In this document: one piece after another, positions 26,764 to 38,700 of the stretch
Layout of the letters: every line of letters starts with the position of its first letter
Position numbering within the stretch: the first letter of the stretch is position 1
NCBI RefSeq assembly: GCF_014633365.1
Contig: NC_068338.1
Location: 53,951,716-54,015,715 of the forward strand
Reading direction: 5' to 3'
Length of the DNA: 64,000 nt
Origin: Diospyros lotus
Taxonomy: Eukaryota; Streptophyta; Magnoliopsida; Ericales; Ebenaceae
Position numbers and translations under genes: made by a program
Notes under the pieces: model-generated
What the model was told of the DNA's origin: nothing
Database searches by the model: none
What the model saw: only the letters and a program-made list of their open reading frames with translations

Positions 26764-29700
26764 GAACCTATGAAATGAATTCTGACACTACATGCAAAGA
26801 AGATAATATTATCCCAACCTCCAACTTATCGTTCCAAAGTCCAAGATAGATTTATCCAATAAGGATGTGTAATTCGGTTTTTGCATTGAGTGGCCGGATA
26901 TTCTAGAAGAACTTGGTCTTATTAGATTAATATTTGGAAAATTAGGAAATAAAAGGCTAATTGCATGTAATTTTAAGTGAGGGGTAGATAGGGTATTTCA
27001 GGTATTACTCATTGTAACTCACGCCTCTTATGTCTATAAATAAGAGGCGAGAGGCAGTCTGTTGAAGCCCTGAAAATCTGATCATTCACATTGACCATTG
27101 AGAGTTGTATTGTTAGAGAAAAGATAGAGAGATATCTTTGTAATCTACAGTGAGGGTTCTCGATTGTTTCAGTGAGGGATGTGGGGGTGTGCGAGTGAAT
27201 TGATTGTATTGTTCTTCATCAAGATCATAGTGGATTGCTCTCTCGAAAGGCTGGATGTAGGACTGGTTTTAACAAGTTTGAACCAGGATAATTCTCGATG
27301 TACTCATGTGGTTTGATTGCTTTATCTTTATCTTTTGTCAATTCTTTAAATTTATGTTTATGTTCTTTTGTTAAATGAAGATAATTCTCGGTGTACTCGT
27401 GTGGTTTGATTGCTTTATCTTTGTCTTTTGTCAATTCTTTAAATTTATGTTTATGTTCTTTTGTTAAATCAGTGAGAGAGTGTCAAAGAGTGGACATATT
27501 TGTTAATTTATTGGGTGATTTCTTGGACTGACAGTGCTCCCAATTATAACAAATTGGTATCAGAGCCGGGTCTCTCATCAAGAACCTTCAAGATTCATTA
27601 GAATTGAACACATACCCGCAAGAATGGCTTCTACAGTCTTTGCTGCACGGTATGATGTCGAGAAATTCGATGGCCAAAATGATTTTGGCCCATGGAAGAT
27701 GAGGAACTAATTGGGAAACCTAGGTCTGGACAAAGCCTTAAGAGGCAAAAAAGAACATACCCGAGTCTCTCTCTGAAGAACAAAAAAGATGACAACCGCA
27801 GAAGACCTTTGGAATAGGCTAGACACAGTCTATATGACTAAAACTCTCTCTACCCGATTATATTTGAAAACAAAGTTCTTTTCATTCAAGATGGTTGAGA
27901 GTCAAAAAGTTAAAAGATCACATTGATAGTTTTAATAAACTATGTTTAGATCTTGAAAATATTGATATTAAGTATGATGATGAGGATAAGGCATTAGTCT
28001 TATTGCACTCACTACCAAAATCATATGAGACTTTTGTTGACATCTTAAAGCATGGTAGAGTCAAATTGACTCTAGATGATGTTGTAGGGCTTTGAATTCT
28101 AAGGAATTACAACAGAAAGTAGATGCAGAAAAGACTGTTGGTGATGTACTAGCAGTGAAATTTAGGACAAAAAAGAAAGACTCTAGATAGAAAAATAGGT
28201 CTTGGTCAAAGTCTAGAAGTGGCAAGAAAGTGATTTAAGTGCTTCCATTGCCATGAGGAAGGGCATATAAAGAAGCATTGTCCTAAGAGAAAGAAAGAGT
28301 TCCATGATAAGTCCAGCCCAGAATTTTCAAACTCCATTAGTGACTATGATAGTGTTGATGCACTAGTAGTGTCCAGTAAGGATGAAAAGGATGTGTGGGT
28401 GCTTGATTCGGGGTGTTCATTTCATATGACTCCTCACAAAGAATTGTTGCTAGACTATAAAGAAATTGGTGGAGGTAGAGTCCTTTTAGGAAACAACCAT
28501 GAGTGTGGAATAGTGGGAATTGGAAATATTAGACTTACGATGCATGATGGATTAGTTAAAGTTTTAACTAATGTTAGGTATGTTCCTAATTTAAAAAGCA
28601 ACTTAATATCACTTGGAGAATTAGATAAGAATGGCTACTCCTATAAGGGAGATAGTGGAATGCTTAAGGTATTGAGAGGGTCCCTAGTGTGTATGAAGGC
28701 TGTCCTTAAGAATGGCATTTATGTGCTGCAGGCATCCACATTAAGTGGTGATGCAGCCTTAGGAGAAGCCAACTGTAGTGATCAGTCTAGCTTATGGCAC
28801 TTTAGGATGGCCCATATAAGTGATCAAGGCCTTAAGGAGTTGTCTAATCAAGGAATTTTAAGTGCTGAAAAATTTACAGCATTAGACAAGTTGAAACCTG
28901 CATTCTAGGAAAATCTATAAAAGTCAAATTTGCTAAGAAAGCCACCCACTCATCTCAAGCCCCATTCGATTATATCCATTCGGATTTATGGGGCCCAAGT
29001 CAATCCTTGACACATGGAGGGGCAAGATATTTCTTATCCATAATAGATGATTTCTCTAGGATGCTTTGGGGTTTTTGTTTTAAAATCAAAATATCAAACT
29101 TTTGAAGTATTTAAAACTTGAAAAATCATGATAGAAAATCAAATGGGTAAGAAAATAAAAAAAAAATTAGGACAGATAATGGACTTGAATATTGTAATAA
29201 AGACTTCTCCCATAGGTGGGTGTCTCACCGATTAGAATTACAGACCGGTCGAGTTGGGCAGGACTCAATCACGAAGGAGGGTTAATTAAGAGTGGAGACA
29301 TGGGTTAGCCGATTCCAAGCCATCGGAGGATCACCACCGCCATCAAAACTACCCACTGAGCAATTTCCTAAGGTTACGGAGATTGAGCTTGGGCTGATAG
29401 CTGAGGCCGAATGTGAAAGGCAAGGTAGATTCGAGACCAGCCGATTCCAGTGGTTAAGCCGACAGTCAGTGTTTGAATTTTTTGCAGGTATAACAAGAGG
29501 TGACTTGATTGTGAAATCTGGTAATCTTGCGAATTGAAAGTGCGAAGCAGATTCCAGTGAACTCCGACAATTCTAACAGATCCAAGTTGAAGGCCGGGGG
29601 AATCAATTTCAGTGATTAGAAGTCCAATGACTAATAGCAACGAATCAGTGAAGAGCGATATGTATAGTGTTGGAGACGTTATTTTAGCTGATATATTGTT

Positions 29701-32700
29701 TTGTATTATGTTATAGTGTTAGCAGTATTTCTATTATGTTTCATTTAAGTTGTTGTTGTTATGTTTGAGAGTAGTTGTTTGTTATTGTAAATAGCTATAT
29801 AAATAGCTATTCCTCTATTTTATAATGTTGGTTGATCGAGATTCTTTTTCTCAGATTCTCTCTTCATTTTCTATTTATCTAACTGAGAGAAACCTAATCA
29901 CATGGTATCAAAGCCTTGACTAGCGTCTATGGCTTCCAATCGGAACTCTAGTGCCTTGTCCTTACCTCGATCAATGTCTTCTTCGGATTCGCAAATTGAT
30001 TTTCCTTCTGTTGCGAAATCCTTGAATTTTGTTCCGATCAAATTAGACAATAGAAACTATCTATTTTGGAAGGCACAAATCCTAGCCACTATTTGAGCCT
30101 TTGATTTGGTTCAATTCATACACAACTCGTCATCGCCATCAAAGTATGTACCGAATCCTGATACGAAAGTAGAAGGTTCGGACGCGATGGTCCTAAATCC
30201 TAAGTATCTCACGTGGATTAGGTCAGACCAGCTACTGCTAGGTTGGTTGTTCTCAACAATGGATAAAGAGGTATTGGCTCAAATAATTCACTACGAATCT
30301 GCTGGAGAGGCATGGTCATCTCTTGAAACGCTTTATTCTCAGCAAAGTGTGGCAAAATCGTTTCAACTGAAACAACAACTAAGGTCGGTTAAGAAACTTT
30401 CTCTGTCAATTAATGATTACATCTTACGGATCAAAACTATCGCTCATGCCTTAGTGGCAATTGGAGAACCCCTAGGTGACAAGGATATGTTATTAGCCAT
30501 CTTGAATGGACTCGATCATGAGTATGATACTGTGATGAGTCTAATTACGTATCAAATGGATGAGATTAACTTGGAGAAAGTTCAATATCTTCTTCTTATG
30601 CATGAACAACGATTAGTTACTAATAACTCAGCCGTTTCGTCCTCAGTTAATTTTGATGATGTTAATGTGAATGTTGCAACATCTGGATCTAAATCTGGTA
30701 GTAGTTATAATAATCAAAATAGAGGAGGTTTTGCTTCACGAGGAGGAGGATTTATGAACCGAGGTGGTAAAGGTCGAGGTCGGTTTAATAATAAGAGGTT
30801 CTACTGTCAATTATGCGGTAAACCAGGTCATCTTGCAAATAAATGTTACCATTGGTTTGACAAAAATTTTCAGAGAAGTCCTAATCAGTTTCAAAACTAT
30901 GGACAATCCAATCAAGGAACTAATAGTGGTTTTCAAGCTGAACCACAAGCATATTTGGTCAGTCCTAGTGAAGTGAATGAAGTCTTTATGTCTGATTTAG
31001 GTTCTTCTAATAATTCATTGGCTTAATCTACTGCCGTTCAGTCTCAGTTTTCTTCTCCTCAATGGTTTGTTGATTCTAGAGCTACTAATCATGTTGCAAC
31101 GAGTCTCAACAAACTGTCTCTCTCATCTCCCTATCATGGCAGTGACAAGGTTATTGTTGGTGATGGTAAGAGTTTGCCTATCTCTCATATTGGTACAAGT
31201 CATTTATATACTAATACTCATCCTCAGTTAATTCTTTCCTTATCCAATGTTCTGCATGTTCCTAAAATGAAAAAGAGTCTTCTTAGTGTCTCTCAACTTA
31301 CAAAGGATAACAATGTTGTTGCTGAGTTTGATTCAACTTCTTGTTTGATTAAGGACAAAGCCTCAGGTCTGGTGTTACTCCGAGGAACACTTAGGAATGG
31401 TCTATATCAGTTGGAGCCTGCATTTGATCTTACTGTGCCCATGTCCAAGACCATTAATTCTCCCAAGGTCTCCAACGTTGCTGATCGCTCTTCCAAGATC
31501 ATGGATGTTACTAGTTCTTTTTCTAATAAGTCCACAAAGCAGCATCTGATTGTTCCAGATCTGCCTTTGAATGTCAATGTAGCTCAAACAAATTGTATAG
31601 GACAGCAGTGGCATGCCAAGCTAGGTCATCCCACTTTTCATGTATTGAAACATGTTTTGAATAAAATTCAGATTGATTGTTCTAAATCTGCAGTTCCATT
31701 CTGTGATTCGTGCAAAATTGGCAAACCACATCAACTTCCTTTTGAAAATTGTCCTATTACTGCAAAGCAGAATTTGGAATTGATATACTCAGATGTATGG
31801 AGTCCAGCACCTATGGTTTCTGTTGAGGGTTTTAGGTATTATATTGTCTTTGTTAATGCCTACACCCGATACTCCTGGTTATTTCTGTTGAAATTGAAGT
31901 CTGATTCCTTGCAAACCTTTATAAACTTTCATAAGCTTGCTAAATTACAGTATAATTCTAAGTTGAAAGCTTTACAAACTGATAATGGGGGGGAGTTTAA
32001 AGCCTTTCTTCCTTATCTTCAATCTTGTGGGATTCAACCTAGGTTCTCTTGTCCATACACACACCAACAAAACGATGTGGCTGAACGCAAACATCGTCAT
32101 ATTACTGAAATGGGAATAACCTTATTGACTCATTCTCAAATGCCTCTTAAATTTTGGGCAACAGCATTTCAGACTGCTATTTTTCTCATTAATCGTCTTC
32201 CTTCAGCTGTGTTTCACTTTGCTTGTCCCTTTGAATTACTCTATCTCAAGCAACCTGATTATCTCAAACTACAACCATTTGGTTGTTCATGTTTTCCTTA
32301 TCTTAGACCTTATAACAAACACAAATTTGCTTTCCGTTCCTCCAAATGTGTGTGTATTGGTTATAGTATTGATCAGGCTAGTTATCGATGTTTGCATCCT
32401 ACAGGAAAAATATGTCTCTAGACATGTTGAATTCAATCCTCTTGAATTTCCTTACTCTTCTCTATTTCTTTCAAGTGGTGCCGGTGTCTCATCAATGTCT
32501 TCATCCTCAGGACCTTCAACTGAACGGTTTCAATTTCTTCCCTTCTCTTCTTCAAATGTTCCTCGGGTGTCTCAGTCCTTATTTTGTCCTTTATCAACAG
32601 CTGTCTCAAATAATTCAGGATTTTCCTTGCCCGGAAATTCTGTTCGGTCCCATGATCATTTGGTTCCTACTTCCAGTTCTCAGATCATTCCAACTTCTAA

Positions 32701-35700
32701 ACCTAAAGTTCCTAAATATCAATTACCTCCAGCTCCCTTTGTTCACCCTATGATCACTCGATCTAAACAATCTCTTGTTACCTCTCCTCATGTCTTGTTA
32801 ACTTCTCTTGAACCTAGATCAGTTCATGAAGCACTTTGTGATCCTCACTGGACTAAGGCTATGCAAGAGGAGTTTCATGCCTTGCAGTCCAATCAGACAT
32901 GGGAGTTAGTTCCATATTCTTCAGATATGAATCTTATTGGGTGTAAATGGTTTTTCGGGTCAAGTACAATTTTGATGAATCTATTCTTAGGCATAAGGCT
33001 CGCCTAGTAGCTAAGGGATTTCTTCAAAACCCTGGCATTGATTATAATGATACTTTCAGCCCAGTTGTAAAACCACCTACCATAAGAGTGTTGTTTTCGT
33101 TGGCTCTCACCTTTGGTTGGGATATACAACAAGTAGACATCAATAATGCATTTTTAAATGGGGAATTGATAAAGAATGTATACATGACACAGCCGGAAGG
33201 ATTTATAGATGCTCAGCTGCCTAATTTTGTCTGCAAACTTACGAAATCCCTCTATGGTCTCAAACGAGCTCCACGAGCTTGGTACACCAAACTTAAAATT
33301 GCTCTGCAAGCATGGGGTTTTATTCGATTAGTTGCCGATGCTTCTTTGTTTATTAAGCGGTCTTCTAGTGCCGTGTTGTTTCTTTTGGTATGTCGATGAT
33401 ATCCTTGTCACGGGGTCAGATTCTATTGCTCTTCAACAATGTATTCGTGATTTGGATCAGCATTTTGCTCTCAAAACCTTAGGATTAATCAACTACTTCT
33501 TAGGTTTTGAAGCCCACAGAGATCAGACTGGTTTATATCTTACACAATCGAAGTATACTATTGATTTGTTAAATAAAGCTGGTATAAATGATTGCAAACC
33601 GTGTGATACACCAGTCAATTTAGCAGTCTCCTTTACTGATAAAGGTGAACTTTTTCCAGATCCATCCTTGTATAGAACTATTGTTGGTTCTCTTCAATAT
33701 TTGACCTATACTCGACCAGATATATCTTTTGTGGTGAATAGATTGAACCAATTCTTGGCATCTCCTAAATTACAACACTGGACAGCGTGTAAACGTCTTC
33801 TTAGGTACTTAAAATGTACTATTGGTCTTGGGCTATGCTTTAAACCTTCTCCTAATATGACACTTACTGTATTTACAGATGCAGACCACGTTGGCTGCAA
33901 AGTGTCTAGAAAGTCTACTAGTGGTATATGTGTGTTTCTTGGTTCCAACTTGCTGGTTTGGAGTTCTCGTAAACAATTAGTGGTGGCTCGATCAATGGTA
34001 GAAGCTAAGTACCATGCTATGGCTCAAGGTATAACTGAAATCATGTGGCTGCAATCACTTTTTACTGAGTTAGGTTACAAGATGTCTACTGTTCCGGTGT
34101 TGTGGTGTGACAACCTAGCAGCCAAAAGCATAGCCGAAAATCCAGTGTTTCACTCTCAGACTAAACACATTGAAATAGATGTGCATTTTTTAAGGGAGAA
34201 AGTTGAGAATAAGGAAGTGGAAATTCGGTATGTGACTTCATTGCATCAAGCTGCTGATATTTTTACAAAAGGTTTACCTAGAGACAGATTGCAGTTTCTG
34301 TGTTCTAAGCTTGGACAGTTTCTGTGTTCTAAGCTTGGACTACAGATCTCTCCCATTTGCTCTAATATGATAACTCATATGTGTCATGACCCAAGATTCC
34401 ATAGAAGGGCATTATAGTAATAGACTTAGCAAGTTGTTAGGAGATATTTTTGCAATACTGTTACAGCACATGGATGCTGTTATTTTGTTAGATGAAGCCT
34501 ATATAAATGCCTCATTGTAAGAGGAGAGGGTATGCTGAAATTAATAATAGAAAATCTGATTCTCTCTCTCTCCAATTCTCCCTCTCGTTTCTCTCCATTC
34601 TGCTCTCCCTCATTTCTCTTAACTTTCTCCCTAATTCTCTTATTTTGTTAGATGAAGCCTATATAAATGCCTCATTGTAAGAGGAGAGGATATGCAAGAA
34701 ATGAGTAAATGAATATCTGATTCTCTCTACAATTTCTCTCTCTCTCTCATTCTTCACTGTTACATTCCTTCTCTCCCTAATTCTATTCAATCTCCCTCTT
34801 CATTTCTTCTCAGTTTCTTCCCCAATTCCTCTTCTAACCTATCATGAACCCTAGGTTCGTGACAATATGTTCTCGGGTACAGAAGGCAGCAAGACTAATC
34901 AGCAAAGAGTTATTCTACCAAGAGGTTCAAATTGAGGGGGAATGTTAGAGACATTATTTTAGCTGATATATTATTTTGTATTTTGTTATAGTGTTAGCAG
35001 TATTTCTGTTATGTTTCATTTAAGTTGTTGTTGTTATGTTTGAGAGTAGTTGTTTGTTATTGTAAATAGCTATTCCTTTGTTTTATAATGTTAGTTGATC
35101 GAGGTCCTTTTTCTCAGATTCTCTCTTCATTTTCAGTTTATCTAACTGAGAGAAACCTAATCACATATAGAACCTCTATCCCTTGGTCTTCCAAGTGTCA
35201 TGTCCGTGAGATGTTGACCATGGGGAGCAGGATGCTGCATTTTCAGTGGGATGGTCTGCTCATGAAGCCTTGGGAAGTAGTGTGCACATGAGACAATCGG
35301 AGCCTCAATGGCGGCAAAAGAAGGCTGCATTTTTAGTTGGAAATAAAAGGAATCATGAGTAGTTTAGCCAGAAAAATCAGGCATGGGGAAAGTTAGCTAA
35401 TGAGTCTAGCCAAGTTGACAAGGAAACAAGAAGTGTGATACATGATACGAGCAATGATTTTGGCCATATGTTACATGAGCAACTACAAGAGTTTGCAATG
35501 ATATTAACTAAGAAGTATCATTACAGCTTTTCGGCTGAATTCTTCGATGATTATCGTGAGAGTTTTAACAAAGAGGAATTCCTAAAAATAGAGCAGTCGG
35601 AGGAGAAGTGCAACATCAGAAATGATATTAAAGATAAATGGCATTATCCAAAGGGAATCTGTAATGAACAGATTGATAGGGCAGCAAAGGCAAAAGGAGA

Positions 35701-38700
35701 ATTAAAGGAACACACTGATTCCTTTGGGAAAAAAGTTCTCAATGCTGATGTTTTTGGGATTCTGCAACAAGATCAGTCCAACTTTAAGGAAGAAGGAGAG
35801 GTGGAAGAAGAGAGTGAGGAAAAGGAATTGGAGGATGGCACTCAATCAGTTGGCAGCCTGTCAAGCACTCTTACTAGTGCTGAGACACTTGATGCTATTG
35901 ATCTCTGGAAGCAGCAGAAGAAGGAGCCAGAAAAGCCTCTTCACCAAGTACATGAGGAGACTGGGGCCACACTTTACAAGAACAAGAAGTTGATGATTCT
36001 AGTGATGCACAGCCTAATCTAGCTATAAATCATGTTAGGGAAGAAGGTCGAGTTGGAGGCCGGGCGTTAGTGGTTGAGAAATCGTTGGCTAGAATTGAAA
36101 TGGCAACAGCTTCTAATGTTAATGTTCACAAACAACCTTGGTATGAGTATTGAAGGCAAGTCTACAATCCTCCATTGCTGCATTTCGAGGCTGCTGTTGA
36201 TATTTTTGCAGCAGAGCATGGCTGTGGGTTGAATGGGGATACAATAACAGCAACTATGGCTGTAGATCTGCTCTCCTTAATTGTATTGGACAATAACGAA
36301 GTTTTCTCTATTGAAATTCTAAGCCAATTTATACTTGGAATTGATCTTGAAAACCTAAGAATGAAGAAGAAGAAGAGACCTAGAAGTAGAAAGAAAGAAA
36401 GGAGGATGATCCGCATAGAAAAGGTTGGAATTGGATGAAGAGCAATGGCTACTTGCGACAAGTTCTTGGGGACAAGAACCAAGAACTCTCTTAAGGAGGG
36501 GGGAATTGTCACGACCCTATGAGCTAATAAAGGGGTATTATTGTAATAGGGTAGAATAGTTTGCTAGGGATATTTTGGTGAGTGATTAGAAGCACATGGG
36601 AGCATGTGCTAGGCTGTTAGAAAGAAAATATGCCTATATAAGTTTGTTGTAATGAGTTTGTTTCTTTATCCAAGAATTAATGAATTGAATCTATTTTTCT
36701 CCTCCTCCAAATTCTTTCCCCTTCCTTGATCTTCATCTCCTTCTTTTATGTTCTTCTAATCCCCTTAACACTTCTTCTAACCCCTAATTTCCTTCTGTTC
36801 TTGACCTTAGCTGAATCAGATTCTTTCGATTCCCAAGCTGATCCTAGGTTAAGCCCTAGGTTCATGACACTGGGGGAATGAAAAGGCTATGAGATCCAAA
36901 GATTCAAAGAAATGGCTTGCAGTTATGGAATCTCTAAGGAAGAATAAGACTTGGACCCTTGTCGATAAACCCTTAGGTAAAAGGGTGGTAGGTTGTAAAT
37001 GGTTGTACAAGATCAAGGAAGGAGTAGGAAATGAATCAAAACCTAGGTACAAGGCTAGGTTAGTAGCAAGAGGATTCACCCAAGTGGAAGGAGTGGATTT
37101 TAATGAAGTGTTCTCCCCTGTGGTAAGACACACTTCTATAAGGATTTTACTTGCTATGACTACCTATTTAGATCTTATCCTAGAGCAGATGGATGTGCCC
37201 ACTGCTTTCCTCCATGGCGAATTAGAAGAAGATATTCTAAAGAATCGGCTAAGAGGATATGAAGTTAGGGGAAAGGAGAAACAAGTTTGCTTGTTGAAAA
37301 AGTCCTTATATGGACTTAAGCAATCCCCTAGACAGTGGTACAAGAAAATTGACACATTCATGTTGTGTCAAGGGTTCAAGAGGAGTAACTTTGATAGATG
37401 TGTTTATTTTAGGCATGTTTCTTCTAAGACTTCCATATATCTCTTTCTTTATGTGGATGACAGGTTGATTGCTAGCCAATCACATGTAGAAATCCAAAGT
37501 TTAAAACTCAAATTAAATTCAGTCTTTGAAATGAAGGAATTAGGAGAGGCTAGGAAGATCTTAGGTATAGAAATATCAAGGAATAGACAGCTTAGGAAGG
37601 TCCAGCTTTCTCAAAAGTCCTATCTCGAGAAGCTCATTAGGAAGTTTCACATGCTTGAGGCAAAGGAAGTCAATGTTCCCTTTGTTCAACATTTTAAGTT
37701 GTCCCACATTCAATCATTGAGTGATGAAGAGAACATGAGAGAGATGAAGAAAATTCCCTACTCTAGTGATGTAGGTAGTCTTATGTACTGTATGAGGTGT
37801 ACAAGGCCGGATCTAGCCCATGCTATGAGTGTGGCTAGCAGGTTTATGGCTAATCCGAGAAAAGACCATTGGATTGTCGTTAAGTGGATATTTAGGTACT
37901 TAAAAGGAACAATCAATATGGCTCTAGTTTATGGTGGAGCTAGTTTAGATGTAGAGCCTCATATTCTAGGATTCACTGACGCTGATTATGCAGCGGATAT
38001 AGATAAGAGGTGATCATCTACAAGATATGTGTTTAAGCTATGGAATTCAACCATTAGCTGGAAAAACAATTTACAATCTGAAGTGGCTCTCTCTATCACT
38101 GGGGCTGAGTATATAGCTATTACTGAAGCTATAAAAGAAGCCTTATGGTTGAAGGGTATAGTAGGTGAACTCCTAAGGAAAAATATTAAGGCTACTCTAA
38201 TGTGTGATAGCCAAAGTGCTATTCATTTAGTTAAGAATCAAGCTCACCATGAGAGAACTAAGTATATTGATGTGAGGTACCTTTTATTAGGGAGATACTT
38301 GAGAGAAAGGAAGTAGACCTAATAAAGGTGGCTTGTGACGATAATGTAGCCAATATATTCACTAAGGTAGTACCTATGGCTAAATTACACCATTATTCAA
38401 AACTCTTGCAGCTTATTCTATGTAAATGATCAGTTTTATGCAGGTCCAGATGATGAGCAGCTTGATGAAGGCAGGTTTCAGGCAGAAACTCAAAGCAAAA
38501 TGGTGGAGAATTGTTATTCGAGTTTTGCATTGAGTGGCTGAATATTCTAGAAGAACTCAATTGCAGTGGCAAATTAGGAAATAAAAGGCTAATTGCATGT
38601 AATTTTAAGTGAGGGGTAGATAGGGTATTTCAGGTATTACTCATTGTAACTCACGCCTCTTATGTCTATAAATAAGAGGCAAGAGGCAGTCAAACCCTGA

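Larger units (their letters stand above)
29668..35165 (+). mobile_element. Ty1/copia element with intact ends, coding region broken
   Basis: LTRs 29668-29902 and 34943-35165, exact TSD TATAG (29663-29667 and 35166-35170), primer site at 29903. The coding region starts at ATG 29929: gag, zinc knuckle [14 protein letters not shown] near 30812, protease VDSRATNHV near 31069 (glycine of the DSG triad is arginine), integrase ([14 protein letters not shown] near 32070), RT ([27 protein letters not shown] near 33390) and RNase H to about 34350. Damage: stops TGA 30094 and TAA 31024, frameshifts near 32400, 32950 and 33385. A solo LTR interrupts its 3' end at 34382-34864. An Ale/Retrofit-like clade is a guess. 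Confidence 0.93.
29210..36869 (+). mobile_element. LTR element of unknown content, left end lost, nested in the Tork-like element
   Basis: Sequence unlike copia starts near 29210 and, after removal of the inner copia element (29668-35165), continues to a purine tract (about 36491-36503) and a 3' LTR at 36507-36869. No 5' LTR or gag-pol motif was found, so the left part seems deleted together with part of the host copia element. Its 3' tail (GGAATTGGATGAAGAGC..., GGGGACAAGAACC, CTCTTAAGGAGG) matches the tail of the DA1-carrying element (GGATTGGATGAAGAAAG, AGGGACAAGAAATC, TTTTAAGGGGAAGG), so both belong to one non-autonomous lineage. The left limit is approximate. Confidence 0.65.

Noticed and set aside
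32219..33007. 262-codon ORF that might be an independent gene
   Set aside because: It is the copia pol region between two frameshifts; its ends match the flanking integrase and RT coding in the neighbouring frame.
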